15,308 bases of DNA from Pseudomonadota bacterium (GTDB lineage Bacteria > Pseudomonadota > Alphaproteobacteria > Kiloniellales > J153), in the NCBI GenBank assembly GCA_022572105.1, contig JACZWN010000066.1, positions 1 through 15,308 of the forward strand, given 5' to 3'. Both the position numbers and the translations under genes were made by a program. Shown piece after piece: positions 1-6,616 of the stretch. The notes below the pieces were generated by a model, which saw only the letters and a list, made by a program, of their open reading frames with translations, ran no database searches and was not told the DNA's origin. Each line of letters begins with the position of its first letter. The first letter of the stretch is position 1.

Positions 1-190
1 CCAAGGCTTTCGGCCAGGAGCGCGTGGCGCGGCGATGCGGGACATCGCAAGCCATGCGCGACGCCGCCCGAAAGCCTTGGGAAACCGCCGTTCCGGTCGG
101 GCAGGCGAACCGCCGGAGGGCGTCGGAAAGCCTCGACGATGTCCCGCATCGCCCGCGGCTTCCCTCCTACCCGGCGGATCGCCTGCCCGA
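1..190. repeat. Cluster of interleaved inverted repeats, non-coding
   Basis: This stretch holds no credible gene but three long inverted repeats. Arms 1-13 and 68-80 are a perfect 13-base match. Arms 32-47 and 137-152 are a perfect 16-base match (core GATGCGGGACATC). Arms 97-120 and 162-190 form a 23-base-pair stem: 12 pairs, an A/A mismatch, 5 pairs, a TACCC bulge, then 6 pairs. A small hairpin (CGTCG / CGACG, 121-138) sits in that loop. The 32-47/137-152 pairing crosses the other two, so all cannot form together as simple hairpins. The octamer GAAAGCCT occurs at 70-77 and 126-133 and inverted at 4-11. The cluster lies just 3' of the enoyl-CoA hydratase gene. It may be a structured RNA, a compound palindromic element or a recombination site; the sequence does not decide, and the window edge may cut it. 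Confidence 0.6.
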
Positions 191-225
191 TCTCTATGGG
201 TCATTATCAGCGCTCCTTGGTATTA
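191..225 (-). repeat. Dispersed 35-base imperfect palindrome, copy 1
   Basis: Read on the minus strand this begins TAATACCAAGGAGCG and matches 30 of 35 bases with a second copy at 8482-8516 in the opposite orientation. It starts on the stop codon of the enoyl-CoA hydratase gene, so the repeat supplies the TAA. The unit can fold as a short hairpin around a GAT loop. In this copy the minus-strand stem has several mismatches, but most become G-U pairs if the plus strand is transcribed. It looks like a family of intergenic palindromic repeats sitting behind genes; whether it ends or stabilises transcripts is inference. Confidence 0.6.
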
Positions 226-1044
226 GCCGTCGTCGCCGTTGAGTCGGCTCTCGCGCCACGCGAGCGCGGCCTTGAGTCCCTCCGCCTTGGCGATCTCCTT
301 GAACCGCTTGCGGGACGGCGTCTCCATGGCCTCGATCTCGATGGCCAGGTCCAGGTTGGCGCGTAGCGCCTCCTTCAGGCCCATGGTCTCGAAGGCACGA
401 TTGATTGCCTGCTTGGTCAGCCTGACGGCGTCGTCGTCCATCACAGCCATGCGGGCGGCGATTCCGCGGGCAACGGTCATGCCCTCGCCCTTGGGCACGA
501 CGCGGTTGACAAGACCTATCTCCAACGCCCGTTCGGCGGTGACGCGATCGTCGGCGCCCAGCAGCAACTCCTTGGCGATCTTGGGGCCCGTCAGCCACGG
601 CATCAACATCGCCGTAATGACGCTGCCGAACTTGAGCTCGGGCTCGCCAAAATAGGTGCCCTCCTCTGCGATAGTGATGTCGCAGCACATCGCCAGCTCG
701 CAGGCTGCGGCGAGGCAAAAGCCATGCACCACGGCGATGGTCGGTTTAGGGAAATCCCAGAACCGCATCAGAAAAGCCAGGTCCTCCTCAAGGACAATCC
801 GCCACGCGTCGACGCCGGTGATGCCGGCGGCCGCGTCATCCTTCAAGTCCATGCCGGAACTGAACGCACGGCCCGCGCCCCGGATGATGACGACGGCGAT
901 TTCGTCGTCGGCTTCGAGATCGTCCATCGCCGCCTGGACTCGGCTGATGGTCTCGCGGCTGATGGCGTTGAGCCGCTCCGGCCGGTTGAGCGTGATGACG
1001 GCGATACGGCCGTCCCGTTCCACAATGACAATGTCAGAACTCAC
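223..1044 (-). CDS. Enoyl-CoA hydratase/isomerase family protein
   Basis: A 273-residue crotonase-superfamily protein, the usual length for a single-domain enoyl-CoA hydratase. It would act on an acyl-CoA thioester in the cytoplasm, typically by hydrating a trans-2-enoyl-CoA. The first oxyanion-hole segment is FSSGMDL (residues 61-67) and the second is GFCLAAACELAM (108-119). Glu116 and Glu136 (in FGEPELKFG) match the two catalytic glutamates of classical hydratases, which favours hydratase or isomerase over family members that lack them. The usual GGG before the catalytic CEL is AAA here. I chose GTG at 1044 because GGAGG lies 4 bases upstream; an ATG at 1077 would add 11 residues with no clear ribosome site. 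The gene is 343 bases from the LysR gene and may have its own promoter. The acyl-CoA substrate cannot be told from sequence. Confidence 0.9.
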   Translation of the reverse strand: MSSDIVIVERDGRIAVITLNRPERLNAISRETISRVQAAMDDLEADDEIAVVIIRGAGRAFSSGMDLKDDAAAGITGVDAWRIVLEEDLAFLMRFWDFPKPTIAVVHGFCLAAACELAMCCDITIAEEGTYFGEPELKFGSVITAMLMPWLTGPKIAKELLLGADDRVTAERALEIGLVNRVVPKGEGMTVARGIAARMAVMDDDAVRLTKQAINRAFETMGLKEALRANLDLAIEIEAMETPSRKRFKEIAKAEGLKAALAWRESRLNGDDG

Positions 1045-1048
1045 GGCC

Positions 1049-1053
1049 CCTCC
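1049..1053 (-). promoter_or_regulatory. Ribosome binding site supporting a GTG start
   Basis: GGAGG on the minus strand, 4 bases before GTG at 1044-1042. It decides the enoyl-CoA hydratase start in favour of GTG over the in-frame ATG at 1077, which lacks a comparable site. Confidence 0.6.
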
Positions 1054-1265
1054 GCCCGGATACGCAAGATGAGGCATTGTGGCACGGCGCCGCCACCGTG
1101 CCCAATGCAATACAGTAACGGGGGGTACGCGAAAAAATGAGAATCGCCGGTGATTTACCGCCACAAACGATACCACATTTTCAAATAGTCGGTTGCGTTG
1201 GAACAGCGTGATCGGGCCGCCGGCGACACGAACGCGATGCCTGCCTCGGGCCAACGTTCGGAATA

Positions 1266-1290
1266 GGGGGGCACCTCACCGTGCCACCCC
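1266..1290. other. GC-rich hairpin
   Basis: Bases 1266-1274 pair with 1281-1290 with a single bulged A at 1286 and a six-base loop CTCACC. It lies about 100 bases 3' of the LysR stop. There is no run of T on either side, so intrinsic termination is not supported. Confidence 0.45.
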
Positions 1291-1323
1291 TCCCACACCA
1301 CCGGGAATACGGGTCACGTCCCG

Positions 1324-1345
1324 GCGCGGCCGGGATCGGCCGCGC
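1324..1345. other. Perfect 9-base-pair GC hairpin 3' of the LysR gene
   Basis: GCGCGGCCG pairs with CGGCCGCGC around the four-base loop GGAT. It begins 42 bases after the LysR stop codon. The stem is all G and C, and no T tract follows on the minus strand. It may stabilise the 3' end of the operon mRNA or mark Rho-dependent processing; that role is inference. Confidence 0.5.
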
Positions 1346-1387
1346 GCACTTCGCCGATCAGCTGGGTCGGGCTCTCATCGAAGCAGA

Positions 1388-2305
1388 TCACCGCGCCTTG
1401 GGCACGTCGTCGCGGCCGGTGTCCTGGGCGATCTCCTGGAGCAGGAAGTCGCGCACGACGGCGATGCGCTTGGAGTGGCGCAGTTCCTCCGGGTAGACGA
1501 AGTAGGCCGCGAAGCTGGGCCCCTTGAGGTCGGGCAGGACCTCGACCAGGTCCGGGGCCTCGTTGCTCATGTAGTACGGCAGGGCACCGACGCCGAGGCC
1601 GCTCCGGACCGCCCGGTAGATGCCGTAGATATTGTTGACCCTGAGGGCCGGCTCGCGCCGGGCGTCGGGCTCCACGCCGGCTTCGAGCAGCCAGTTGATC
1701 TCGGCAACCGGCGCCGGCATGTCGTCGCCGTAGACGATGAGGGCGTGGGCGTCCAGGTCCGCGGGCGTTTCGGGCGCGCCGTGGGCGGCCAGGTAGTCCT
1801 TGGAGACGAAGATGTGGTAGCGGATCGACATCAGGAGGCGCTGGATCAGGCTCGGCTGGGTCTGCGGGGCGAAGCGGATCGCGACTTCGGCCTGGCCGAG
1901 GGAAAGGTCCAACTCCTCGTTGTCGACCAGCACCAGGGAAACCGAAATATCCGGGTAGAGCGCCAGAAACTTGTTCATGCGCGCGCTCAGCCAGGCGGTG
2001 CCGAACGCGATGGTGGTGGTGATCCGAAGCGGGCCTTCCGGGCGCTCCCGCGCCTCGTTGATGCGTGCCCGCGCCAGCGCCAGTTTCTCCGCCATGTCAA
2101 GCACCGAGAGGTGCAAGTCCTCGCCCGGTTCGGTCAGCACCAGGCCGCGGGCATGGCGGTGGAACAGGCTGGCGCCGAGCGCCTCCTCGAGCGCGATCAT
2201 CTGGCGGCTGACCGCCGACTGGCTGAGGCCGAGCGCACGGCCGGCGCGCGTGAAGCTGCCGGCTTCCTTGACCGCGAGGAAGACCCGCAACCGGTCCCAG
2301 TCCAT
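1388..2305 (-). CDS. LysR-family transcriptional regulator
   Basis: A 305-residue protein of standard LysR-type length. The N-terminal winged helix-turn-helix fills about residues 1-60; the segments FTRAGRALGLSQSAVSRQ and LEEALGASLFHR are typical of the family, followed by the linker helix. From about residue 85 (GPLRITTTIAFG) it has the two-lobed periplasmic-binding-like effector domain, including the common SGLGVGALP turn. It would bind DNA as an oligomer and respond to a small-molecule co-inducer, which the sequence does not identify. The ATG at 2305 follows GGAGCAGG. It lies 86 bases after the membrane-protein gene on the same strand, so it is probably the last gene of the corrinoid operon. 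That position is unusual, since LysR genes are often divergent from their targets. A likely target is the upstream region of this operon (5783-6032). Confidence 0.92.
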   Translation of the reverse strand: MDWDRLRVFLAVKEAGSFTRAGRALGLSQSAVSRQMIALEEALGASLFHRHARGLVLTEPGEDLHLSVLDMAEKLALARARINEARERPEGPLRITTTIAFGTAWLSARMNKFLALYPDISVSLVLVDNEELDLSLGQAEVAIRFAPQTQPSLIQRLLMSIRYHIFVSKDYLAAHGAPETPADLDAHALIVYGDDMPAPVAEINWLLEAGVEPDARREPALRVNNIYGIYRAVRSGLGVGALPYYMSNEAPDLVEVLPDLKGPSFAAYFVYPEELRHSKRIAVVRDFLLQEIAQDTGRDDVPKAR

Positions 2306-2391
2306 GTCCTGCTCCGTTACTACGAGACTGCGTCCGGCCAAGCTAGCACAATCCCGGAGGGAGGGCGCGGGCCAACCCGCACCCTCGCCGC

Positions 2392-3522
2392 CTAGCGCTT
2401 CTGGCCCTGGAACAGCCCGGAGATCGAGGCCCGGCGCTTGGCCTCCAGGAGGCCCTTCTGCGAGTTCATCAGCCGGCCCATGGGGGTGGCGCAGGAGTGG
2501 ACCAGCCGCTTGACCGGCACGTAGGCGATGAACAGGCAGGAGCCGAAGACGTGGAGCCACCACAGCGGCTCGTAGAGCGCGCCATGGGCGCCGGCGCCCA
2601 GGTTCAAGGCTCCGGCGAGGGCAAAACCGACGAAGGAGACGGCATGGAGCGGGTCGGGCGCCGCGGTCCCAATGCGCAGGGCCTCGACCAGGAAGCCGCT
2701 GAGCACCACGGCGAAGAGAAAGATGGCGGTCGGGGTATCGTGGAACTTCTCGTCCGCGGTGCCGCGCGCCAGCCAGCGCCATAGGAAGGCGAGCAAGCAA
2801 CCGAGCAGCACGGCCAAGCCGGAGACCTCGAAGGCGAGGTCGAAAGCGATCCGCAGCGGGTGGCCCTCGGTCCAGAGGCCGGTCCAGCCGAAGGCGGGCA
2901 GGATCTCGCGGAACAGCACCGCGAAGAGCTCGGTTGCGAACAACAGCGTGAAGCCCCAGAAGATCAGCGCGTGCCGCAACCAGCGCAGGCGGCTGACCGA
3001 GAACAGGGACTTTTGCAGCACCACCTCGTCGAGCAGCGTGCGGCGCATGGCCGCCGGGTCGCCGGCATCGCGCGCGATGACCCGGCGATAACGCCGGTAG
3101 GTCGGCAGGTTCTTGCCGATCAGGATGCGGTAGAGGCCGAGGTCGAGCGCGATGAGCGCGGCCAGGATCGCGGGGCCGAACAAGATCCACTTGAGCGCGA
3201 GCCGGCCCGAGAGCGCCTCGTGGAAGAAGTAACCGCCCAGCGCGGCGACGGCGATCGCGTAGAGCGCGGCCCCGATGAGGAACAGCCAGGTGAAGCCGGC
3301 CTTGAGCGCCGTGGTCTCGAACATCCGCGAGAAGATGAAGACCGAGAACAGCGCCGTGCTGCCGAGCAGGAGCAGGGCTGAGACGAGCAGCAGGCCGTAA
3401 CCCCAGGCTTCCGAAAGCGCCCCGCCCGTGCCGAGGGCGAAGAGCGCGAGACTGGCCGCGCCACCGCCCCAGTAAAGCCAGGCGCGCGATGGCGGGCGGA
3501 TTTCGCTCCCGATCTCGGCCAT
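2392..3522 (-). CDS. NarI/DsrM/HdrE-like polytopic membrane protein, putative b-type cytochrome subunit
   Basis: A 376-residue integral membrane protein. Hydrophobic spans lie near residues 15-33, 42-64, 77-98, 109-130, 183-205, 225-248, 265-283, 292-308 and 318-338. The C-terminal half resembles the nitrate-reductase gamma / DsrM / HdrE group, which carry haem b and pass electrons between quinones and a soluble partner. His184, His221, His293, His324 and His342 lie in or beside spans and are candidate haem ligands; I cannot assign pairs. A basic cytoplasmic loop (about 137-182) and basic tail (343-376) would face the partner. ATG at 3522 follows GGGGAGAG; an upstream TTG at 3549 is less likely. 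It starts 31 bases after the corrinoid-protein gene, so it is co-transcribed with it. No HdrD/DsrK-type partner is in the window, so its partner may be the Mo/Fe-S pair upstream. The family call is moderate and the role is inferred. Confidence 0.72.
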   Translation of the reverse strand: MAEIGSEIRPPSRAWLYWGGGAASLALFALGTGGALSEAWGYGLLLVSALLLLGSTALFSVFIFSRMFETTALKAGFTWLFLIGAALYAIAVAALGGYFFHEALSGRLALKWILFGPAILAALIALDLGLYRILIGKNLPTYRRYRRVIARDAGDPAAMRRTLLDEVVLQKSLFSVSRLRWLRHALIFWGFTLLFATELFAVLFREILPAFGWTGLWTEGHPLRIAFDLAFEVSGLAVLLGCLLAFLWRWLARGTADEKFHDTPTAIFLFAVVLSGFLVEALRIGTAAPDPLHAVSFVGFALAGALNLGAGAHGALYEPLWWLHVFGSCLFIAYVPVKRLVHSCATPMGRLMNSQKGLLEAKRRASISGLFQGQKR

Positions 3523-3553
3523 GGCGCGCTCTCCCCCGGCCCCGCGCAAAGCT

Positions 3554-4408
3554 TCAGGCGGTGGCGTGCTGTAGCTTTTTCTGCGCCGCCTGGCGCTCGG
3601 CGTCGGCGGTGTCCATGGCGACCAGGGCCGCGTGCAGTTCCGGATCGCCGCCCTTGAGGTCGCCGTAGCGCCGCACGCAGGCCTTGGCCTTTTCGACCGC
3701 GACCAGGGCGTCCACGCAGTAGGCGTCGGCGCCGATCTTGTCGCACCAGGCCTGGGTGATCGGCGCGCCGCCGACGAAGACCTTGACGTCCTCGCGCAGG
3801 CCCTCGGCGGTGATTTGCTTGATGGTCTCCCATTGCATGCCCATGGTGGTGGTGAGCAGCGCCGAGAAGCCGACGATATGGGGCTTGTGCTCCTTGATCG
3901 CGGCGATGAAGGCGGCCGGCGTGGTGCTGACGCCCAGGTCGATCACGGTGAAGCTCGCGGCCTCCAGCATCATGGCGACGATGTTCTTGCCGATGTCGTG
4001 CAAGTCGCCCTGGATCGTGCCGATCACGCAGATGCCCACCTCCTCGCCCTTCTCCTCCAGGATGAGTGGCTTGAGCACGCCGAGCGCGGCCTGCATGCAC
4101 TTGGCCGACATCATCACCTCGGGCAGGAAGTATTCGTCGAACTTGAAGCGGCGGCCGACCTCGGAGATGCCGGTGGACATGGGGCCCGCAATCAGGGTGC
4201 GCGCCGAGACCTCGGCCTCGATCGCCGGATTGATCAGCTCGACCGTTGCCTGGTTCTCGCCGTCGATGACGTTCCATTCGATCTTATGGAACAGCTCCTT
4301 GATCTCCGCCGGCGCGTCCTCCCAGCGGTCGGTCGCGCGCGACCGCTCGATGTCGTGCTTCAGGTCTTCGATATCAAATTCTTTTTCCGTATCGATATCG
4401 AGGGGCAT
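3554..4408 (-). CDS. Corrinoid (B12-binding) methyltransferase protein, MtbC/MtaC-like
   Basis: A 284-residue methyl-carrier protein. Residues about 32-118 form the helical cap domain (methionine-synthase B12-binding type, with EYFLPEVMMSAKCM). Residues about 124-250 form the Rossmann-like cobalamin domain. The lower-ligand motif DLHDIG (135-140) is intact, with His137 as the expected cobalt ligand, and FSALLTTTM (181-189) and FVGGAP (211-216) are the usual nucleotide-tail contacts. In such systems the protein accepts a methyl group on Co(I) from a substrate methyltransferase and passes it to a second methyltransferase. An acidic, charged N-terminal stretch (about 1-45) precedes the cap. I chose ATG at 4408, nine bases after AGGAG; a TTG at 4417 abuts that site and is unlikely. 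It lies 48 bases after the UroD-like gene and 31 before the membrane-protein gene. The family is certain; the substrate is not. Confidence 0.93.
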   Translation of the reverse strand: MPLDIDTEKEFDIEDLKHDIERSRATDRWEDAPAEIKELFHKIEWNVIDGENQATVELINPAIEAEVSARTLIAGPMSTGISEVGRRFKFDEYFLPEVMMSAKCMQAALGVLKPLILEEKGEEVGICVIGTIQGDLHDIGKNIVAMMLEAASFTVIDLGVSTTPAAFIAAIKEHKPHIVGFSALLTTTMGMQWETIKQITAEGLREDVKVFVGGAPITQAWCDKIGADAYCVDALVAVEKAKACVRRYGDLKGGDPELHAALVAMDTADAERQAAQKKLQHATA

Positions 4409-4456
4409 GGGGTTCAACTCCTGGCTGACATTGACCGCTTAGCGGGCCTTCAGTTT

Positions 4457-5782
4457 TCACGCTTCGTGGTCATCGCCGGTATCGGCGCCCGGCGGCGGTT
4501 CCTTGGGCAGGGGGTAGACGCCGTATTCGTGGCATTCGTCGATCATGGCGAGGGTGTTCTCGACCGGCACGTCGTGCTCCAGGCGGTGGGACGAGCTGAG
4601 CAGAAAGCCGCCGCCGTGGCCCATCTCCCAGATGCGCGCGCGCACCTCGGCGCGCACATCCTCCACCGTGCCAAAGGGCAGAGTCTCCTGCACGTCGATG
4701 CCGCCGTAGAAGAACATCTCCTTGCCGAGCTGGCGCTTTTTGGCCGCCGGGTTGGAGTGGCGCGCGACCTTGGGCGGCAGGCTGTCATAGCCATCGACGC
4801 CGCAGTTCATGAGCCCGCGCATGAACGGCTCGGGGATCGCCCCGCAGCTGTGGAACTGGATCTTTCCGAGCGGGTTCTTTTGCACGTAGTAGTCCCGGAC
4901 CGCTTGGGTGGCGCGCTTGTAGTGCGGAACCAACTGGCGCTCGAACATCTTGAGCGACACGAAGGTGGTCTTCTCGCTGGCCAGGTCCTCCGGGCTCATG
5001 CGCAGCCAGTCGATGTACTCGCCGCACTGATCGAGGAAGGCCTTGTTGAATTCGATTTCGATGTCGGTGAGCTTAAACAGCAAGACGTCGAGGAACTCCG
5101 GCGACTCGATGAAGTCGGAGAAGATCTTGGCGTAGCCGACCATGTACTTGGCCTGCTCGAACAGACCGCCGCGGCCGCCCTGGCCCATCAGCGCAAAGGG
5201 GGTCTCCTCGCGCACGTAGCGGCAGTACTCGCGCAGGGTCATGCCGGGGATTGGCGAATCTTGCCAGCAGGACTCGTCCCAGGGGTCGGGCCAGGGAAAG
5301 GCATCGAGCATCTTGATGCCCTCTTCCAAGGGCGCGCTGGTGGCGTGGAACAGCGGGTAGCCGATCATCTCGTAGTAGCCGCCCTTCTGGTGGGGCGTCC
5401 ACTTGCGGACCACGCCCCACTCGTCGACGTTAATGCCGACGTCGGGCTTGGAGATGCCCATGTCGAAGGGCACCTCCTCGAAAGTGATATCGCGAAAGCC
5501 CGGCGAGCCTCCCGGCGGCCCAATGGAGATGCGCACGAAGTCGAGATCGAGCTTCTCGGCGATATCGAGCTCGAAGGCGACGTCGGTGGTCCAGGAGGTC
5601 GAGCCCGTGCGGTAGTTGAACGGATCCTCGTTGTAGTCCATGCCCAGGCCGCCGCGCAGGTTCTGATAGCCCTCCGCGGTGCCCCAAAGCCCGACCGGCA
5701 CGCGGTCGGGTTCGCGCAGGTGAATCGCGTCGATCACGCGCTGGCGTTGCGGGGGAACCGCCGTTCCGATGATTGCCGCCAT
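4457..5782 (-). CDS. Uroporphyrinogen-decarboxylase-superfamily methyltransferase, MtaA/CmuA-like
   Basis: A 441-residue protein of the UroD superfamily, longer than haem-pathway HemE (about 350). The Zn-binding segment FHSCGAIPEPF (310-320) supplies His311 and Cys313, as in corrinoid:thiol methyltransferases of the MtaA/CmuA type. The C-terminal motif GGGFLLSSSHRLEHDVP (390-406) is typical of the methyltransferase branch; His399 sits roughly where MtaA has its third zinc cysteine. FFYGGIDVQETLPFGT (357-372) is another family segment. It is therefore probably not a decarboxylase but a zinc enzyme moving methyl between the adjacent corrinoid protein and a substrate or acceptor. ATG at 5782 follows GAGAGGTGG. 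It is the first gene of a four-gene operon (methyltransferase, corrinoid protein, membrane protein, LysR). Whether it demethylates the growth substrate or unloads the corrinoid protein cannot be told from sequence. Confidence 0.9.
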   Translation of the reverse strand: MAAIIGTAVPPQRQRVIDAIHLREPDRVPVGLWGTAEGYQNLRGGLGMDYNEDPFNYRTGSTSWTTDVAFELDIAEKLDLDFVRISIGPPGGSPGFRDITFEEVPFDMGISKPDVGINVDEWGVVRKWTPHQKGGYYEMIGYPLFHATSAPLEEGIKMLDAFPWPDPWDESCWQDSPIPGMTLREYCRYVREETPFALMGQGGRGGLFEQAKYMVGYAKIFSDFIESPEFLDVLLFKLTDIEIEFNKAFLDQCGEYIDWLRMSPEDLASEKTTFVSLKMFERQLVPHYKRATQAVRDYYVQKNPLGKIQFHSCGAIPEPFMRGLMNCGVDGYDSLPPKVARHSNPAAKKRQLGKEMFFYGGIDVQETLPFGTVEDVRAEVRARIWEMGHGGGFLLSSSHRLEHDVPVENTLAMIDECHEYGVYPLPKEPPPGADTGDDHEA

Positions 5783-6032
5783 TTGCCACCTCTCTCTGGC
5801 GGGTCCGCAGCCCGATTTCCACCATGATCTGTCGCGCTGGCTTGGCTGCGTCGGCCGCCTTTTTCCTTCCCTGTGCAGAGCTTCCCGAATCCGGGGACGC
5901 TCCGATCACACTCCCGTTAAGCTGTTAAGATCACGTAATACCCTAAGTCGAAATCCACTATATCAGAGCCGCGTTCCGGGGTCATCCTCCAACTGTCCTA
6001 GCCATGCGTTCCAGGCATGCCTCTATCTCCAC
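5783..6032 (-). promoter_or_regulatory. Candidate promoter/operator region of the corrinoid operon
   Basis: This 250-base gap precedes the UroD-like gene. Around 5904-5970 it turns AT-richer than its surroundings. GTTAAG occurs twice eight bases apart (5916-5921 and 5924-5929), and GATCAC occurs on each side (5904-5909 and 5930-5935). Short repeated elements in an AT-rich patch suit a regulator site, and the LysR protein encoded at the operon's end is the obvious candidate. I see no clear -35/-10 pair. The remainder (5783-5900) holds no credible gene and would be untranslated leader. Confidence 0.35.
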
Positions 6033-6587
6033 TCAACCGCCCCAGGTAAAACTTACGTTGCAGTCGTGGAAGTCGCGGCTGTCCTCGTTCGCGGCCGAGA
6101 GCACTCGGAATCCGCCCCCCGCCGCATCGCCGTCCCAGCCGTTGTCCACGATTGTCCGGTTGCCGATCCAATGATCGCCATGGCCGCGGGCGGTCACCAG
6201 ATAGACTGCGCCGCCGCCGTGGGCGATGCCGTCGTCGGGGCCCAGCCGGGTGTTCATCGGCCGCAGTGTCCTCCAGTCGGCGATGACCTTAAGGTTTGCG
6301 GGATCGAGGGAGTCGACGATCCAGGCCCGCTGGATCGGCCAGGCGTAGGAGCGGCCCAGGACCCGCACCTCGGTTTCGGGCAGGACGCAGAGCAGGGCGT
6401 GGCGGTGCGCGCTGCGGACGTCCAGCTTGGCGAAGAAGTCGTCGCCCGGCATGACCGGATAGGCGCCATGGGCGCCGGCCGCGATCTTCCCCGCGATCTC
6501 CGCCTCGGTCAGGTAGGCCGGCGCCTGCCAGTCCATATCCTTGAACGGGTTGCGATCGAAGGGGGGAATTGGGAACCGCTGCCACAT
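6033..6587 (-). CDS. Protein of unknown function, 184 residues
   Basis: I do not recognise a family. The protein has no signal peptide and no membrane span, and looks like a soluble cytoplasmic domain rich in W, D, G and H. A glycine/histidine-rich central part (GIAHGGGAVYLVTARGHGDH, about 120-139) is followed by a beta-like C-terminus ending FHDCNVSFTWGG. Two cysteines (in ALLCVLP and HDCN) and several histidines could bind metal, but no known motif is complete. ATG at 6587 is the likely start; its ribosome site is weak (GGGAG 14 bases upstream). It begins 29 bases after the small zinc-ribbon-like gene, so the two are probably co-transcribed behind the binding-protein gene. Reading-frame length, composition and tight spacing support it as real. 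Its context, between an importer and a corrinoid methyltransferase operon, hints at a substrate-specific accessory role, but no function should be assigned. Confidence 0.75.
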   Translation of the reverse strand: MWQRFPIPPFDRNPFKDMDWQAPAYLTEAEIAGKIAAGAHGAYPVMPGDDFFAKLDVRSAHRHALLCVLPETEVRVLGRSYAWPIQRAWIVDSLDPANLKVIADWRTLRPMNTRLGPDDGIAHGGGAVYLVTARGHGDHWIGNRTIVDNGWDGDAAGGGFRVLSAANEDSRDFHDCNVSFTWGG

Positions 6588-6616
6588 GTCTTTTCGTATT
6601 CTCCCGACCGGGCGCT

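Larger units (their letters stand above)
1045..1387 (-). promoter_or_regulatory. Intergenic region with candidate promoter and two GC hairpins
   Basis: This 343-base gap separates the LysR stop from the enoyl-CoA hydratase start and holds no credible gene. Two hairpins lie on the LysR side: 1324-1345 (perfect 9-base-pair GC stem, loop GGAT) and 1266-1290 (GGGG plus GGCAC pairing with GTGCC plus CCCC, one bulged A, loop CTCACC). Neither has a T tract, so they are not classical intrinsic terminators but could protect or end the upstream mRNA. A clearly AT-richer patch at about 1130-1200 is the likely promoter area for the hydratase gene; its minus strand contains TTGAAA, but I see no convincing paired -10 box. 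Confidence 0.35.

Noticed and set aside
2306..3190. N-terminal extension of the LysR frame across the membrane-protein gene
   Set aside because: The extension overlaps a real gene in another frame; the LysR helix-turn-helix begins right at ATG 2305 with a ribosome site.
3632..5827. Long plus-strand open frame opposite the corrinoid and UroD-like genes
   Set aside because: It runs antisense across two well-supported genes and has no recognisable domain.
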